DNA of 64,000 nucleotides from an uncultured Candidatus Saccharibacteria bacterium (GCA_947253945.1 CAMYAY010000005.1:3710-67709), one strand, 5' to 3'; counted from the first letter of the stretch, positions 42,626-52,272 are shown. Translations and numbers: made by a program. The notes: generated by a model from the sequence alone, not told the origin.

Positions 42626-43675
42626 ATGACCAAAAAAGAATCAAAAGTGATGGCCGAAAAGTCGGCCGACGATGCCGGCAAGAAAGCCGCGCTCGAACTA
42701 GCTGTCAGCCAAATTAGCAAGCAATTCGGCGATGGCTCCATTATGAAGCTCGGTGATGCTTATAAAATCAACGTTGAGACGACCTCAAGCGGCACCCTGT
42801 CGCTTGACTTGGCACTCGGTGGCGGCTACCCGAGAGGGCGCATTATCGAAATCTACGGGCCGGAGTCTTCCGGCAAGACAACCCTTGCTCTACACGCCGT
42901 GGCTGAGGTGCAGCGTCAAGGCGGCACAGCCGCGTTTATCGACGCCGAACATGCACTCGATCCAGAGTATGCTGGCCGGTTGGGGGTCAAGATTAGCGAC
43001 CTCTTAATCTCACAACCAGACAATGGTGAGCAGGCGCTCGAAATTGTCGAAACACTCGTCCGCAGTAACGCGGTGGATATCATCGTACTCGATTCGGTGG
43101 CAGCTTTGGTGCCACAAGCCGAAATCGATGGCGACATGGGCGATGCTCTACCGGGGTTGCAGGCGCGCTTGATGTCACAGGCGCTGCGCAAGCTGACAGG
43201 TATCATCAATAAGAGCAAGGCCACGGTCATCTTTATCAATCAGATTCGCATGAAGATTGGCGTGATGTTTGGTAACCCTGAAACCACCACGGGTGGTAAC
43301 GCGCTGAAGTTTTACGCTTCACAACGGCTTGATATTCGCCGCGTCGGGCAAATTAAGGCTGGTGAAGATGTAATTGGCAACCGTGTCCGCGTCAAGGTAG
43401 TGAAGAACAAGATTGCGCCGCCGTTCCGCCAAGCTGAATTTGACATTATGTACAACGAAGGTATCTCCACCACCGGCGACACCCTCGACCTCGCCACCGC
43501 TCACGATGTGGTGCAAAAGGCGGGCGCCTTCTATAAGTACGAGGGCGAGACTATCGGCCAAGGCCGCGAAAACGCCAAGACGTGGCTGAAAGAGCACCCT
43601 GACAAGTTGGCCGAGATGGACCAGAAGGTGCGCGACCTCGTAAAGTCAAAAGACCATGCGCATCAGCAAAGTTAG
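42626..43675 (+). CDS. recA: Recombinase RecA
   Basis: 349 residues. Walker A GPESSGKTT is at 78-86, with the VLDSVAALVPQAEI segment, loop L2 region (GGNALKFYAS) and C-terminal domain. It performs strand exchange in repair and, with ComEC and the pilus, in integration of incoming DNA. Shine-Dalgarno AAAGGAGG is four bases before ATG 42626; an in-frame ATG at 42650 is possible. recX overlaps its end by 20 bases. Confidence 0.98.
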   Translation: MTKKESKVMAEKSADDAGKKAALELAVSQISKQFGDGSIMKLGDAYKINVETTSSGTLSLDLALGGGYPRGRIIEIYGPESSGKTTLALHAVAEVQRQGGTAAFIDAEHALDPEYAGRLGVKISDLLISQPDNGEQALEIVETLVRSNAVDIIVLDSVAALVPQAEIDGDMGDALPGLQARLMSQALRKLTGIINKSKATVIFINQIRMKIGVMFGNPETTTGGNALKFYASQRLDIRRVGQIKAGEDVIGNRVRVKVVKNKIAPPFRQAEFDIMYNEGISTTGDTLDLATAHDVVQKAGAFYKYEGETIGQGRENAKTWLKEHPDKLAEMDQKVRDLVKSKDHAHQQS

Positions 43676-44261
43676 TCCCGCCGTCAAAACGGCCGGCCGC
43701 TACAACATTTACGTAGACGGCAAGTATAGCTTTAGCCTTGACGAATTGCAGCTCGTACAAAACGGGCTACATTCGGGGCTAGAAATTAGTGAAGCGCAGC
43801 TCGAACAGCTCAAAAGCGAATCCGACTTTGGCAAGAATTACATTCGCGCCGTCGATTTAATTAGCCGCCGCCTCCGTAGCGAGCGCGAAATTCGCGACTA
43901 CGCCTTCCGCAAGCAATGGACTAAGTCGAACACCGAACGCGTGATTGAACGCCTTAAAGCGCGCGGCTATCTCGACGACCGGCGCTTTGCTGAACTGTTT
44001 TTTAGTAGCCGCCATCAAAGCGGGCGCTATTCCTTAAAGCGCATCCGGCTCGACCTAGTAAAAAAGGGCATTAGTAGTGACATCATTGACGACCTCTGTC
44101 GAGCCAACGGCGACAGCGCAGCGCTTCTAAAATTAATTAACAAGCGCATCAATAAATACGACGACGAAAACAGGCTTATCGCCTACCTCGCGCGCAACGG
44201 CTTCCGCTACGACGACATCAAGTCCGCCCTTGACCGCTATCATCAGGGCGACACGGAGTAA
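43656..44261 (+). CDS. recX: Regulatory protein RecX
   Basis: 201 residues. Three-helix repeats typical of RecX, with SEREIRDYAFRKQW, VIERLKARGYLDDRRFAE and LKRIRLDLVKKGIS. It modulates RecA filaments. Overlap with the recA end shows a coupled operon. Confidence 0.92.
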   Translation: MRISKVSPAVKTAGRYNIYVDGKYSFSLDELQLVQNGLHSGLEISEAQLEQLKSESDFGKNYIRAVDLISRRLRSEREIRDYAFRKQWTKSNTERVIERLKARGYLDDRRFAELFFSSRHQSGRYSLKRIRLDLVKKGISSDIIDDLCRANGDSAALLKLINKRINKYDDENRLIAYLARNGFRYDDIKSALDRYHQGDTE

Positions 44262-44270
44262 CTAGAATAA

Positions 44271-44849
44271 CTAGTTGGCGCCTTCGGGACGCTTACGGAA
44301 CGGATTGTCCACTGCTGGGTCGAACGCGTGGGCGTTAATATTAAGTGGGCTAGCCTCAACCCGTTGCAACTTAGTTGGCGCTTCCACAATAATTTTATTA
44401 TTATTAATCTCAATCACCTGCTCGCGATGAATCCGCAAGCGGCCGCCATGACCCGCGCTAAATAGCGCCGGTTGCACGATGATTTGCATAATATCGAAGC
44501 TATCTGGCGCCACAGTGTAGTCTACCACGCGCCCTAAATAATTCTTCTGGTCGTCGTAGACCTTTACCTTAAAGAGTTTAAAGTCGTAATCCATCACCTT
44601 TTGCAAGCGCGGCATACCCTCAGGTGACACGATATCGCTCGCGTCATTTACCACTATTCCTTGGTCGCTACATTCACGCACGTCTTGCGACAGCAAAACC
44701 GCCGGACTAATACCCGCCTTTTCTACCGTCACGGCGGCAATTTTTAATTTATAAGGGTCAATAATATCCTGCCCGACGTGACCAACCTTCTCGCCCGTCT
44801 GTAAATTATAAATATCAAACCCCAGTAACCGACTCCGCTCTACCAACAT
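44271..44849 (-). CDS. PRC-barrel domain protein
   Basis: 192 residues. Two successive PRC-barrel-like units: LLGFDIYNLQTGEKVGHVGQDIIDP near the start and FKVKVYDDQKNYLGRVVDYTV in the second half. PRC-barrels are small RNA- or protein-binding beta barrels (as in RimM). Cytoplasmic; precise role unknown. TATAAT (44856-44861) is six bases before ATG. Confidence 0.75.
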   Translation of the reverse strand: MLVERSRLLGFDIYNLQTGEKVGHVGQDIIDPYKLKIAAVTVEKAGISPAVLLSQDVRECSDQGIVVNDASDIVSPEGMPRLQKVMDYDFKLFKVKVYDDQKNYLGRVVDYTVAPDSFDIMQIIVQPALFSAGHGGRLRIHREQVIEINNNKIIVEAPTKLQRVEASPLNINAHAFDPAVDNPFRKRPEGAN

Positions 44850-44864
44850 AAGCTTATTATAACA

Positions 44865-45542
44865 CTATTTGGCATTATCGCGCAAAACCGCGAAATCATC
44901 CAGTGGCTGCGCCTGCTTAACCGACCATTTAGCGATGCTGAGTCGCCGTAGCGCCGTCAAGTACGCCCCCGTACCCAAGATTTGACCGAGGTCGGCTGCG
45001 AGTGTCCGCACATAAGTACCACTGCTGACATGCACCCGAATTTCTAGCTCCGGATAGTGGTAGCTGATAATTTCAAACTGGTAAACTTCCACCGTGCGCG
45101 TCGGCAACGTCACCTCCTGCCCCTGACGCGCCAATTTATAAGCGCGCTGGCCGTTGACTTTGATGGCACTAAAGGCGGGCGGGGTCTGCTGAATTACCCC
45201 AGTAAGCTGCTCGGCTGCCGCTTTAACTTCTGTTAAGCTTGGCTGCTCGCTCGAAACAGTAGTAATTTCGCCCTCGGGGTCACCCGTGGTCGATGTCGCG
45301 CCAAGCCGCACTGTGGCAGCATAGACTTTATCTAGCTTTGTAAACTCCATGGCACGTTTAGTGTTCTTACCCGTCACGATAATCAGTAGACCGGTCGCAA
45401 ACGGGTCAAGGGTGCCACAGTGTCCCACTTTAACTTTGTGCCCCACCGCTTGACTGAGGTAGCGGCGGACGCGCGCCACACAGCCAAACGAAGAGATGCC
45501 CGCTGGCTTGTCGAGTAAAATAATGCGGTCAATTTGTTCCAT
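44865..45542 (-). CDS. truB: tRNA pseudouridine(55) synthase
   Basis: 225 residues. LLDKPAGISSF, then GHCGTLDPFATGLL with the catalytic Asp, and the later RTVEVYQFEI and SSGTYVRTLAADLG motifs; the C-terminal PUA region is absent. It makes the T-loop pseudouridine. It starts one base after the stop of the DHH-like gene, an order seen with nrnA-truB in other bacteria. Confidence 0.95.
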   Translation of the reverse strand: MEQIDRIILLDKPAGISSFGCVARVRRYLSQAVGHKVKVGHCGTLDPFATGLLIIVTGKNTKRAMEFTKLDKVYAATVRLGATSTTGDPEGEITTVSSEQPSLTEVKAAAEQLTGVIQQTPPAFSAIKVNGQRAYKLARQGQEVTLPTRTVEVYQFEIISYHYPELEIRVHVSSGTYVRTLAADLGQILGTGAYLTALRRLSIAKWSVKQAQPLDDFAVLRDNAK

Positions 45543-45543
45543 A

Positions 45544-47196
45544 CTACGATGGTATCACAAATTGGGCAGGGTCAGCAGTTGGTGTTGGTGGCGTCACCAT
45601 TGACTGACCGTGGCTTAAGGTGTTACTAATTACTGGCACATCTGGCGTAGCTAACTCTGGTGGCATGAGATTAGGGTTACTTGACTGACCAAGCTCTGGC
45701 TTTGGCGGTTCTGGTGGCATTGGCATGTTGATATTAAAGGCTGGCGCATCATTACCCGCAAATGGACTACTGTGCTTATCTGGTGTCACTGTAATATCTG
45801 GCATTGGCATCGTAGCAAAGGCGCTGCCTGGCTGCTGAGACACTGGCGCCGGCAGCACTGGTGGTAAACTAGCCAAGCTATCGTCGGAAGCAATGGTTGA
45901 GAAATCAGGCATATTATTTGACTCAGCACTAGCTGGTGCCACAATTGGCTCCGGAACATTAGCATCCGGCATTGGCACCGGCGGCAAGCTAGCTGGATTA
46001 TCCGGTTCAAGCTTTGGTGCAGGCGATTGCGATGCTAAACGCTCTGAAGCGGCTTGCTTAAGTTGGGCTTGTGCTTCAGATAAGGCATTATTACTCGTAG
46101 TCGTAGCAACGCGCGTCCGCTCACGATTTAAAATGCGGTTAATCCGTGACTCTGGGTTCTCATTCGGGTCAAACTCATCGGCTGGTGTAACATGGTCAGC
46201 CAAGTTCACCTTATCAACCGGCTCAAGGCTACTGAGGTTCTTTAAGATATCGTCGTCGCCATTTACCACCACAGATTCAGACAACTCCGGCACTGCGGCA
46301 GTTGGTACAAACGCTGGCTCTGGGGCTGGTTCTGGCTCTGGCTCAGGCTCTGGTTCTGGCTCTGGCTCTGGCAAATCAACTCGGTCGTAATCTTTATTCT
46401 CTTCATCCGGGGCCTTCGGTACGATATCATAGCCACTAAACTCTGCAGATATCAGCTGCTGGTTAGCACCGCAATCCATCAAGTAAGAAGCAAGCGACAT
46501 CACCTCGGCTGTAGTAGCACTATTGCGGAACTGGTCGGTAGCGGCAACTACACCAGTAAGTAAAGTGGTGGCAATTGAGCTGTCAAGTAGCGCAGGAACG
46601 GCGTCGTTACTAATAGCCTTAATTAAATCAGTGGTCATCTGAGCATAGCAGGTTTCGCCACTACCTTGCCAACTAATAGTGCCAAGTTCGTCTTGCACTG
46701 GGTTTAAGTTGATTGTAGCAGTTACAGCATCGTGGAAAATCTTACCGTGCGCGGCAATCGCTTGGTCGAGGTCGTCTTGACTGTTAACGCCAAGGGCAAT
46801 AATCAGTTCAACATTAAAGTCACCATCCTCAAAAGTCAAGTCAGCTGGAGTAATTTTACTGCGGTACGGCGTAATGTAAACTTTGACAAAATCGCCGTCC
46901 GGATTGACACGCAGGCGCCCCGCCTTTTCTTTACTAATTGAGATAATAAAGTCGCGGAGGCTGTCAGCGTTACTCTCAAATGTCTTCTCTGGCTGCAGGA
47001 AGTTCAAGCTTTGTGGCATCTCGCCACTAAAGACGGCCACACCACGCTTATTGAGGTGATTGACCATCAAAGCGATAGCGAGCGCCGAAGTCAACTGGTC
47101 GATACTTGGGTTGCTCGACACCGTAATTAAAACATTGTTGACGCGGTTTAATTTGTCAACTAGTTGTGCTTTTGCAGAAGTATTACTATTATTCAT
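45544..47196 (-). CDS. Degenerate DHH/NrnA-like protein with Glu-Pro repeat and Pro-rich tail
   Basis: 550 residues. The first 265 follow the DHH phosphoesterase pattern (ITVSSNPSIDQLTSALAIAL corresponding to the HPDADAIGS region; TLLTGVVAATDQFRNSATTAEVMSLASYLMD like the DHHA1-linked part), but the metal-binding His and Asp positions are largely replaced. A run of alternating Glu and Pro (about residues 275-292) then leads into a long Pro/Ala/Ser-rich disordered tail. It precedes truB, the place of nanoRNase NrnA. Probably non-catalytic; role unknown. Confidence 0.65.
   Translation of the reverse strand: MNNSNTSAKAQLVDKLNRVNNVLITVSSNPSIDQLTSALAIALMVNHLNKRGVAVFSGEMPQSLNFLQPEKTFESNADSLRDFIISISKEKAGRLRVNPDGDFVKVYITPYRSKITPADLTFEDGDFNVELIIALGVNSQDDLDQAIAAHGKIFHDAVTATINLNPVQDELGTISWQGSGETCYAQMTTDLIKAISNDAVPALLDSSIATTLLTGVVAATDQFRNSATTAEVMSLASYLMDCGANQQLISAEFSGYDIVPKAPDEENKDYDRVDLPEPEPEPEPEPEPEPAPEPAFVPTAAVPELSESVVVNGDDDILKNLSSLEPVDKVNLADHVTPADEFDPNENPESRINRILNRERTRVATTTSNNALSEAQAQLKQAASERLASQSPAPKLEPDNPASLPPVPMPDANVPEPIVAPASAESNNMPDFSTIASDDSLASLPPVLPAPVSQQPGSAFATMPMPDITVTPDKHSSPFAGNDAPAFNINMPMPPEPPKPELGQSSNPNLMPPELATPDVPVISNTLSHGQSMVTPPTPTADPAQFVIPS
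46316..46373 (-). repeat. Tandem Glu-Pro codon repeat
   Basis: Six-base units (GAGCC-type on the coding strand) repeated about nine times inside the DHH-like gene. It is a coding repeat whose copy number could vary by slippage without shifting the frame. Confidence 0.75.
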
Positions 47197-47277
47197 TTTT
47201 CTTTTTCTCCATCGGTTTGAGGCTATTTTAACATAACTTTTTTACTATGACAAGCCCTTTATGCTTAATTGTAAATT

Positions 47278-47697
47278 TTACAATTCTAAACCGGTGATTT
47301 CGACGTCACGACCACTGTCGGGCAAGTAATTAAACTTGATAATAATGCGCCGCTCTGGCAAGCAATGCTGCACCGACTGTCCCCACTCAATCACCGTCAC
47401 TGACTGCGGGTCATGAATTGATTCAGCAAGTTCCATCGTCACAATTCCTGGGTCACTCAACCGATAAAAATCATAGTGGTTTAGCACCAACCCATCGCGC
47501 GCCGGATAGCTACAATTAATCGTGAAGCTTGGCGACTGCACCGTATCGGTCACCCCTAGACCTGCCGCCAAGCCGTGTGTGAAGGTCGTCTTGCCGGCGC
47601 CCACATCGCCAATCAGCTCAAACACCTCGCCGCCGTGCAGCTGTGCGCCAATGCGCTGGCCCAGCGCCACCATTTCTTCTGTCGTCTTGATAATCAT
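47278..47697 (-). CDS. tsaE: tRNA t6A biosynthesis ATPase TsaE
   Basis: 139 residues. P-loop GDVGAGKTTF, SPSFTINCSY, NHYDFYRL and VIEWGQ motifs match TsaE. It energises the TsaB-TsaD complex. TAAAAT (47704-47709) lies six bases before ATG. Confidence 0.94.
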   Translation of the reverse strand: MIIKTTEEMVALGQRIGAQLHGGEVFELIGDVGAGKTTFTHGLAAGLGVTDTVQSPSFTINCSYPARDGLVLNHYDFYRLSDPGIVTMELAESIHDPQSVTVIEWGQSVQHCLPERRIIIKFNYLPDSGRDVEITGLEL

Positions 47698-47752
47698 ACC
47701 CTTATTTTAGCACTTGCAAGCCGCTTATGGTTATGGTTTAATGTAATCAGTA

Positions 47753-49477
47753 ATGTCGCATCTTAGCCACCACCTAATGCGTCTCGCCACCACACTATTC
47801 TTTGCCACCCTCCTTACTCTGTCCGCTACCTCGGCAACCCAAGCGGCGGTCGTTAATGATACTGTGCAATTGACCGACGGCGTAATTATTAGCGAAATTT
47901 ACCAAAGCGACCACGGCAGCTTTATTGAGTTTTATAACAACAGCGACCACGACGCCTACGGCTGGCGCCAATTCTTCTTAAATCCCCATACCTTTGGAAT
48001 TGATTTGCCTAATCTTAATTTGCCGCCACTATTTGACTTCAGTAGTATCAAGCCTCATGGTACCAAAAGTGTCAGTGTGCAGCCTATCTGGACTTGGGTG
48101 ATACTAAACTACTTTGAGCTAATGAGCAACAACGCTTTAACGGAAGTACAAGATGCGCTTGACGAGCACCCTGGCTACTCTTACCAGCGTTGTTTAACCC
48201 GTGACGCCGATGGCCAACCGTTCATCTCCGATAAGTTTTACTACGCGAAGGCCACTCGCGGCGCACAACTCGACTGCGCTAGCCTCAGTCTAACCGACCA
48301 AACTATTTACAATCAGCCTAATCAATGTCATGACATTAAGCTGAACGAAATTTACAGTAACGCCGCGCCCGACCAACAATTTATTGAAGTCCAAAACACC
48401 GGCAATACGCCAGTTGACCTCAGTACTTGCTACCTCAGTAGTGACCGCCTCACTTCGCCGCAGCCGCTCGGCTGGGCTGTGCTTCTCCCCCATGAATTGT
48501 ACGCCGTCGGCTTCCCCTACCAGACCACCGACCCAAACTGGCACGCTTTAGGCATGACCGGCGGGCAAGTCAAACTCCTTACTACCAACCAGCACGCCAT
48601 CGTTGACGAGCTAACTTACCACGGCCAGCAGCCCAACCGCAGCTACAGCCTTGACGATAATTACCAATGGCAATTCACTTTACCGACGCCAAACGCACCC
48701 AATCAGTTTCAAACAACCGATAAGTCAATCACTCAGCCAGCCCCAAAAACGCTAAAGGCATCAACAGTCGACCAGTCTGACACTAATAATGCCACTACCG
48801 CCGAGGCAGACCGTAACCAATTCGACCAACTAAGCGACCAGTTCGCGGAACTTGATGAACTCGATAAACTGACCAAGCAATTAACAGTTAGTCAGCCTGA
48901 CGCGCCAGCCAAACCCGCCACGCTAAATAAATCCACAGCGCCCGAGCCGGATATCTGGCCAGCCAAGGCCTTTGTGCCACCGCTCACAACTAAAGCTCCG
49001 GCGGTCAAAGTTAAAACCACCCCCACACGTAGCTTACTAGCCACTCGGTCGTCGCGCCAAAATCCATTAAAACCTAAAGTAGCAAAAGCGGTGAAGCCAT
49101 CAACTAAACCTGCCAAAACTTGCCCCGAAGGCAGCCAACTTAACCCTGCCACCAACCGCTGTGTCAAATCTGCCAAACTTGACCACCAGCCCGCCGCTAA
49201 TAAATCCGACACTGGTAGCACTACTCCACCCGCTACCTCTGATTACAGCCCTTACATCATCGGCGCCGGCCTCGGCACTATAGCGCTAATTGTACTCGCT
49301 TACCAGATATTACAAGCCCGCCGCCAAGTAAAATTACGCCGTAGCGCCCAAGTTTTATCGCCCGCTACTGGCAAACTAACCGAGTCACCGCTACCAAAAT
49401 CAGCCCAACCAACCAAGCCGTCTAAATCAACCAAAACAGCTAAACCTGAGCCAACAGACAAAATTAACTTTACATAG
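47753..49477 (+). CDS. Membrane-anchored lamin-tail-domain surface protein
   Basis: 574 residues. A signal peptide covers about residues 1-32; two lamin-tail-like domains follow (GVIISEIYQSDHGSFIEFYN and IKLNEIYSNAAPDQQFIEVQNTG), then a Pro/Ser/Lys-rich stalk, a CPEGSQLNPATNRC motif, and a membrane helix (about 501-522) with a basic cytoplasmic tail. Bacterial lamin-tail domains occur on secreted and cell-surface proteins; the ligand is unknown. A TGTAAT box lies five bases before ATG. Confidence 0.78.
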   Translation: MSHLSHHLMRLATTLFFATLLTLSATSATQAAVVNDTVQLTDGVIISEIYQSDHGSFIEFYNNSDHDAYGWRQFFLNPHTFGIDLPNLNLPPLFDFSSIKPHGTKSVSVQPIWTWVILNYFELMSNNALTEVQDALDEHPGYSYQRCLTRDADGQPFISDKFYYAKATRGAQLDCASLSLTDQTIYNQPNQCHDIKLNEIYSNAAPDQQFIEVQNTGNTPVDLSTCYLSSDRLTSPQPLGWAVLLPHELYAVGFPYQTTDPNWHALGMTGGQVKLLTTNQHAIVDELTYHGQQPNRSYSLDDNYQWQFTLPTPNAPNQFQTTDKSITQPAPKTLKASTVDQSDTNNATTAEADRNQFDQLSDQFAELDELDKLTKQLTVSQPDAPAKPATLNKSTAPEPDIWPAKAFVPPLTTKAPAVKVKTTPTRSLLATRSSRQNPLKPKVAKAVKPSTKPAKTCPEGSQLNPATNRCVKSAKLDHQPAANKSDTGSTTPPATSDYSPYIIGAGLGTIALIVLAYQILQARRQVKLRRSAQVLSPATGKLTESPLPKSAQPTKPSKSTKTAKPEPTDKINFT

Positions 49478-49489
49478 TACAATAGGCTT

Positions 49490-50002
49490 ATGCGTATCCT
49501 CGGTATCGACCCCGGCACAGGCATTCTCGGCTTTGGCGTGATTGACTTTCAACCCTACAAGTCACCCAAAATGATTGATGGTGGTGTGGTGGCAACACCA
49601 GCACACACCCCGCTCAACGTCCGCCTGCTCGACATTTACGACTCGCTCACCAGCATTATCACTAACACCAAACCCGACTGCGTCTCAATTGAAGGGCTCT
49701 ACTTTAACCGCAACATCACCACTGCGATCTCAGTGGCTGAAGCGCGCGGTGTAGTGATTTTAGTTGCCACGCAACACAATTTACCCTGCTTTTCTTACAC
49801 ACCACTCCAGATTAAGCAAACTCTAACCGGCTACGGCCGCGCCGAGAAGAAACAAGTAATGGAGATGGTGCGCATCCAGCTCGGTCTCGAAAAAGTCCCA
49901 CAGCCCGACGACGCCGCCGACGCCCTCGCTGCCGCTATTACTCACTACTTCATGACCAAGCGCGACACATTAGCCAACCACCAGTCAAATAAGCTACAAT
50001 AG
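49490..50002 (+). CDS. ruvC: Holliday junction resolvase RuvC
   Basis: 170 residues. ILGIDPGTGILGFGVI with the first catalytic Asp, SIEGLYFNRNITTAI, and DDAADALAAAITH with the closing Asp residues. It cuts Holliday junctions. TACAAT (49478-49483) is six bases before ATG. Confidence 0.97.
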   Translation: MRILGIDPGTGILGFGVIDFQPYKSPKMIDGGVVATPAHTPLNVRLLDIYDSLTSIITNTKPDCVSIEGLYFNRNITTAISVAEARGVVILVATQHNLPCFSYTPLQIKQTLTGYGRAEKKQVMEMVRIQLGLEKVPQPDDAADALAAAITHYFMTKRDTLANHQSNKLQ

Positions 50003-50006
50003 AAGC

Positions 50007-50573
50007 ATGATTGCATACATTAAAGGCCGCGTGATTGAGAAAGACACCCAGTCAATCGTGGTTGATAACAGTGGTATTGGTTACGAAATTTTCGTCCCAA
50101 CCGATACCAGCGAAGCCGCCCTGCTTGACCAAGAGGTGGCGCTTTACATTTATCACGCCGTCAAAGAAAACGCCGAGGAGCTATTCGGCTTCACTACCCT
50201 AGCTGCCAAGCGTCTGTTCGAGCTCTTAATCTCCGTGCAAGGCGTCGGCCCCAAGGCTGCCCTTGCCATTCTCTCGCTCGGCAGCGGCGACACCGTGCGC
50301 AACGCCATTGCAAACTCCGACGCCAGCTTCATCGCTCACGCTAGTGGTGTCGGCAAGAAGACCGCTGAACGCGTAGCGGTGGATTTACACGACAAAGTCG
50401 GCGCTAGTACCAGTGGTGGCAATACACCACAGCTCACTCCAAGTAGCAGCGAAGCTCTCGACGCCCTCATTGCGCTCGGCTTTAATCTCAACGACGCCAG
50501 CGGCCTCTTAAAAGATGTGCCGACCAATTTGCCGGTCAGCGAACAAGTCCGCCTCGCTCTCAAGCAGCGCTAG
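50007..50573 (+). CDS. ruvA: Holliday junction helicase subunit RuvA
   Basis: 188 residues. An OB fold at the N-terminus, helix-hairpin-helix motifs (ISVQGVGPKAALAIL and ASGVGKKTAERVAVDL), and a C-terminal domain that contacts RuvB. TACAAT (49995-50000) is six bases before ATG, inside the end of ruvC. Confidence 0.97.
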   Translation: MIAYIKGRVIEKDTQSIVVDNSGIGYEIFVPTDTSEAALLDQEVALYIYHAVKENAEELFGFTTLAAKRLFELLISVQGVGPKAALAILSLGSGDTVRNAIANSDASFIAHASGVGKKTAERVAVDLHDKVGASTSGGNTPQLTPSSSEALDALIALGFNLNDASGLLKDVPTNLPVSEQVRLALKQR

Positions 50574-50588
50574 TGTTAAAATAGAGTT

Positions 50589-51611
50589 ATGGGAATTCAG
50601 CGATTTGTCGAACCAACAGCGCCCGAGCCAGACACGAACGAGGCGCAAGAAGAAGCCCGCACTGAGGTGACACTGCGGCCGCAGACCTTCGCTGACTATA
50701 TTGGCCAGCCACGGATGAAGCGCAACTTACAGCTCGCCATTGACGCCGCCAAGCAGCGCGGCGAACCGATTGACCACGTATTACTCTATGGCCCACCAGG
50801 GCTCGGCAAAACTACCATGGCGGGCGTCATCGCCAACGAGATGGGCGCCGGACTCCGCGTTACCTCTGGACCAGCCATTGAGCGCGCCGGCGACCTCGCC
50901 AGCATTTTGACCAACCTTCAAGATGGCGACGTCTTGTTTATTGACGAAATTCACCGCCTCTCACGCACAGTTGAAGAAGTGCTTTATTCCGCCATGGAAG
51001 ACTTCAAGCTTGACATCGTAATTGGTAAGGGGCCAGCTGCCCGCAGCGTCCGGCTTGACCTGCCACGCTTCACCGTGATTGGCGCCACCACTCGCACTGG
51101 CAGCCTCGCAGCACCACTGCGCGACCGCTTTGGGCACCTCTTCCACCTCGAATTTTATAGTAACGACGACATCGAACAGATTATTACGCGCAGCGCCAAA
51201 CTACTTTCGGCCGACATCACACCCGAAGCCGCTCAGTTACTCGCCGCGCGCAGCCGACAGACGCCGCGCATTGCGAACCGCCTCTTGAAGCGCGTTCGCG
51301 ACTACGCCGAAGTACATAGCGGCGCCAAGATTGATATAAGTAGCGCCAAGGCCGCACTCAAGCTCCTTGAAATTGACGATCTCGGCCTTGATCCCGCCGA
51401 CCGCCACATGCTCGCCACCATGTATACTAATTACAAAGACCGCCCCGTCGGCCTCAACACCATCGCCGCCCTCACTGGCGATGAAGCTTCCACTATCGAA
51501 GACTTCTACGAGCCATACCTCTTGCAGATTGGCTTTATTGAACGCACACCGCGTGGCCGACTCGTAACTACCCGCGCCATCGAACATCTTAAAAAATTAG
51601 GTTGTATATAA
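50589..51611 (+). CDS. ruvB: Holliday junction branch-migration ATPase RuvB
   Basis: 340 residues. Walker A GPPGLGKTT, Walker B LFIDEIHRL, sensor GATTRTGSL and winged-helix end TPRGRLVT. TAAAAT (50577-50582) is six bases before ATG, so each ruv gene seems to have its own -10 element. Confidence 0.98.
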   Translation: MGIQRFVEPTAPEPDTNEAQEEARTEVTLRPQTFADYIGQPRMKRNLQLAIDAAKQRGEPIDHVLLYGPPGLGKTTMAGVIANEMGAGLRVTSGPAIERAGDLASILTNLQDGDVLFIDEIHRLSRTVEEVLYSAMEDFKLDIVIGKGPAARSVRLDLPRFTVIGATTRTGSLAAPLRDRFGHLFHLEFYSNDDIEQIITRSAKLLSADITPEAAQLLAARSRQTPRIANRLLKRVRDYAEVHSGAKIDISSAKAALKLLEIDDLGLDPADRHMLATMYTNYKDRPVGLNTIAALTGDEASTIEDFYEPYLLQIGFIERTPRGRLVTTRAIEHLKKLGCI

Positions 51612-51623
51612 TAAAATAGTAGC

Positions 51624-52217
51624 ATGAATGATAATCAGAATAATTTAACCCCAGCCGAGCAGGCCGACCACGACCGCAGCGTCCACGACTACCCCGACCT
51701 CAATCTCGGCGACCAAGAATATGTAGTTATTGACGTCGAACGCTCTTTCTGTGGCATTCTCGCCATCTGGCTCGGCGCGCTCCTCACCTTTGGTGTCTTT
51801 ATTGCACTTGCCTTCATTATTTATAGTCTGCCGAACATCCCAAATCGCGAGTACTTCGCGCTCGGCTTGCTCGCCTTTAGCGCCGCCTTCAGCTTTATTT
51901 TTGCTCTCGTTGCCACCAAGGTTTACACCGGTAACACCTTTATTGTAACTAACGAGCGCGTCTTCGCTCGCATCCAGACTACACCATTTAGCGTCCGTTC
52001 GCAGAATGTTGAGCTGGAGCACATCGAAGACTGCAGCTTCGCTCAAAATAGCCCGTTGCAGGTCATCTTCAACTATGGTTCAATCCGCCTTAGTACCGTG
52101 GGTGATGAGCAAACTTACACTTTCAATTTTGTGGCTAATCCAAAGGAACAGTTTAAAGTGGTCAACAAGGTCGTCCAGCAAGTTGACGGTGAACACACCA
52201 CTCGCTACCACGGTTAA
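51624..52217 (+). CDS. Membrane protein with bacterial PH domain
   Basis: 197 residues. Two membrane segments (about 46-68 and 77-99) are followed by a PH-like beta domain (FIVTNERVFARIQTTPFSVRSQNVELEHI is the bPH2/YdbS-type pattern). Function unknown. TAAAAT (51612-51617) is six bases before ATG. Confidence 0.78.
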   Translation: MNDNQNNLTPAEQADHDRSVHDYPDLNLGDQEYVVIDVERSFCGILAIWLGALLTFGVFIALAFIIYSLPNIPNREYFALGLLAFSAAFSFIFALVATKVYTGNTFIVTNERVFARIQTTPFSVRSQNVELEHIEDCSFAQNSPLQVIFNYGSIRLSTVGDEQTYTFNFVANPKEQFKVVNKVVQQVDGEHTTRYHG

Positions 52218-52237
52218 ACCAGTTAATTTGTAACCTA

Positions 52238-52262
52238 AAAAGCTAGCATCACGCTAGCTTTT
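52238..52262. terminator. Bidirectional terminator
   Basis: AAAAGCTAGC (52238-52247) and GCTAGCTTTT (52253-52262) with a five-base loop, between convergent genes. Confidence 0.85.
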
Positions 52263-52272
52263 AATTTAACCG

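Noticed and set aside
42570..42626. LexA/SOS operator upstream of recA
   Set aside because: No palindromic SOS box of the known types could be made out around the -10 element.
46316..46373. Short tandem repeat that could suggest a CRISPR or satellite
   Set aside because: It is an in-frame Glu-Pro codon repeat without spacers. No CRISPR array or cas gene was seen in the window.
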